Origin: Oscillospiraceae bacterium
GTDB taxonomy: Bacteria > Bacillota > Clostridia > Oscillospirales > Ruminococcaceae
Reading direction: 5' to 3'
DNA: 64,000 bases
Assembly (NCBI GenBank): GCA_025758045.1
Contig: CP107208.1
Location: 310,001-374,000, forward strand
This document shows, piece by piece, positions 63,804 to 64,000 of this stretch. Made by a program: the position numbers and the translations under genes. Position 1 is the first letter of the stretch; every line of letters begins with the position of its first letter. The notes under the pieces are model-generated. The model made no database searches. It was not told the origin of the DNA and was given only the letters and a program-made list of their open reading frames with translations.

Positions 63804-64000
63804 TCAGTTGCGGCCGATGCGGCTGACCAGGTCACGGACATAGGCCTCGCATGTCTCCCAGTCGTTGGCAGCCACGGCGTCCTTGGGCATCAGGCTGCTG
63901 GCCAGACCTACGCTCAGGTAGCCGGCGTCAAAGAACTGGCGGATATTCTGCGGGTTCACACCGCCAATGGCCATGTAGTGGGTATCGTCGAAGGGACCCT
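63804..64000 (-). CDS. eda: 2-keto-3-deoxy-6-phosphogluconate / 4-hydroxy-2-oxoglutarate aldolase (3' end only)
   Basis: The last 64 codons on the minus strand read MAIGGVNPQNIRQFFDAGYL then VGLASSLMPKDAV, the phosphate-binding end of class I KDPG/KHG aldolases (usual motif TGGVxxxN...GVGSxL). The start lies beyond the right edge. It would split KDPG into pyruvate and glyceraldehyde-3-phosphate in uronate or sugar-acid use. Confidence 0.8.
   Translation of the reverse strand, partial: GPFDDTHYMAIGGVNPQNIRQFFDAGYLSVGLASSLMPKDAVAANDWETCEAYVRDLVSRIGRN

Overview
The window is a 64-kb stretch of a GC-rich, low-GC-clade (Firmicutes) anaerobe. Gene content points to a butyrate-producer-type gut Clostridium of the Oscillospiraceae/Ruminococcaceae (Faecalibacterium, Gemmiger or Subdoligranulum-like): strong AGGAGG ribosome sites, a T-box leader, DUF6514 and DUF4911 small proteins, large 2-hydroxyacyl-CoA dehydratase activators, a host-glycan (lacto-N-biose) utilisation cluster, GH3 glucosidases with membrane anchors, and short intergenic REP-like repeats (CCCTC / GAGGG stem-loops). 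The genus is an inference; no rRNA or tRNA gene is visible. No IS transposase, phage gene or CRISPR array was seen.

Layout. 1-5.9 kb (+): end of secA, an AT-rich foreign-looking GT-C-type membrane protein, a DUF3783 protein and an ApbE flavinyltransferase. 6.1-9.4 kb (-): an ABC importer of the TrpXYZ-like family behind a T-box riboswitch. 9.4-18.8 kb (-): a cell-envelope run (BMP-like protein, metallophosphoesterase, gpsA, HAD phosphatase, SEDS protein, membrane protein, and an LCP protein with a large extra C-terminal domain). 18.8-20.9 kb (-): a CmpB-type membrane protein and queH. 21.4-25.7 kb (+): a split activator/dehydratase pair behind a candidate sigma-54 promoter. 25.7-26.5 kb: a noncoding element bounded by inverted repeats. 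26.5-34.3 kb: Crp-type regulator, ferredoxin-like protein, MarR-MATE pair, RpiR regulator, HAD phosphatase and several gene scars. 34.6-42.9 kb (-): GtrA protein, two GH3 enzymes (one with permuted domains) and an AgrC/LytTR-type two-component system. 43.2-44.4 kb (+): OadB-type sodium-pump subunit with a tiny OadG-like partner behind a structured leader. 44.7-46.7 kb (-): WYL regulator and GyrI-like protein. 46.9-47.7 kb: a mosaic of gene fragments, followed by a double cupin. 48.7-57.1 kb: AraC regulator divergent from a GH112 phosphorylase, sugar ABC importer and putative two-gene GH136 lacto-N-biosidase. 57.5-62.1 kb (+): a secreted protein with a sorting-like signal, a sortase, a membrane protein and a CpsC/CpsD/CpsB tyrosine-kinase module. 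62.4-63.7 kb: rpoN. The right edge holds the tail of a KDPG aldolase gene.

How the genes work together. The 48.7-57.1 kb cluster can be read as import of a type-1 glycan such as lacto-N-tetraose, cytoplasmic cleavage to lacto-N-biose, and phosphorolysis. The 57.5-62.1 kb cluster links protein anchoring to polysaccharide chain-length control. The 9.4-18.8 kb run concerns wall synthesis and lipid precursor supply. The window also carries at least seven short remnants of otherwise lost genes, with no mobile element beside them, which suggests repeated deletion rather than insertion.
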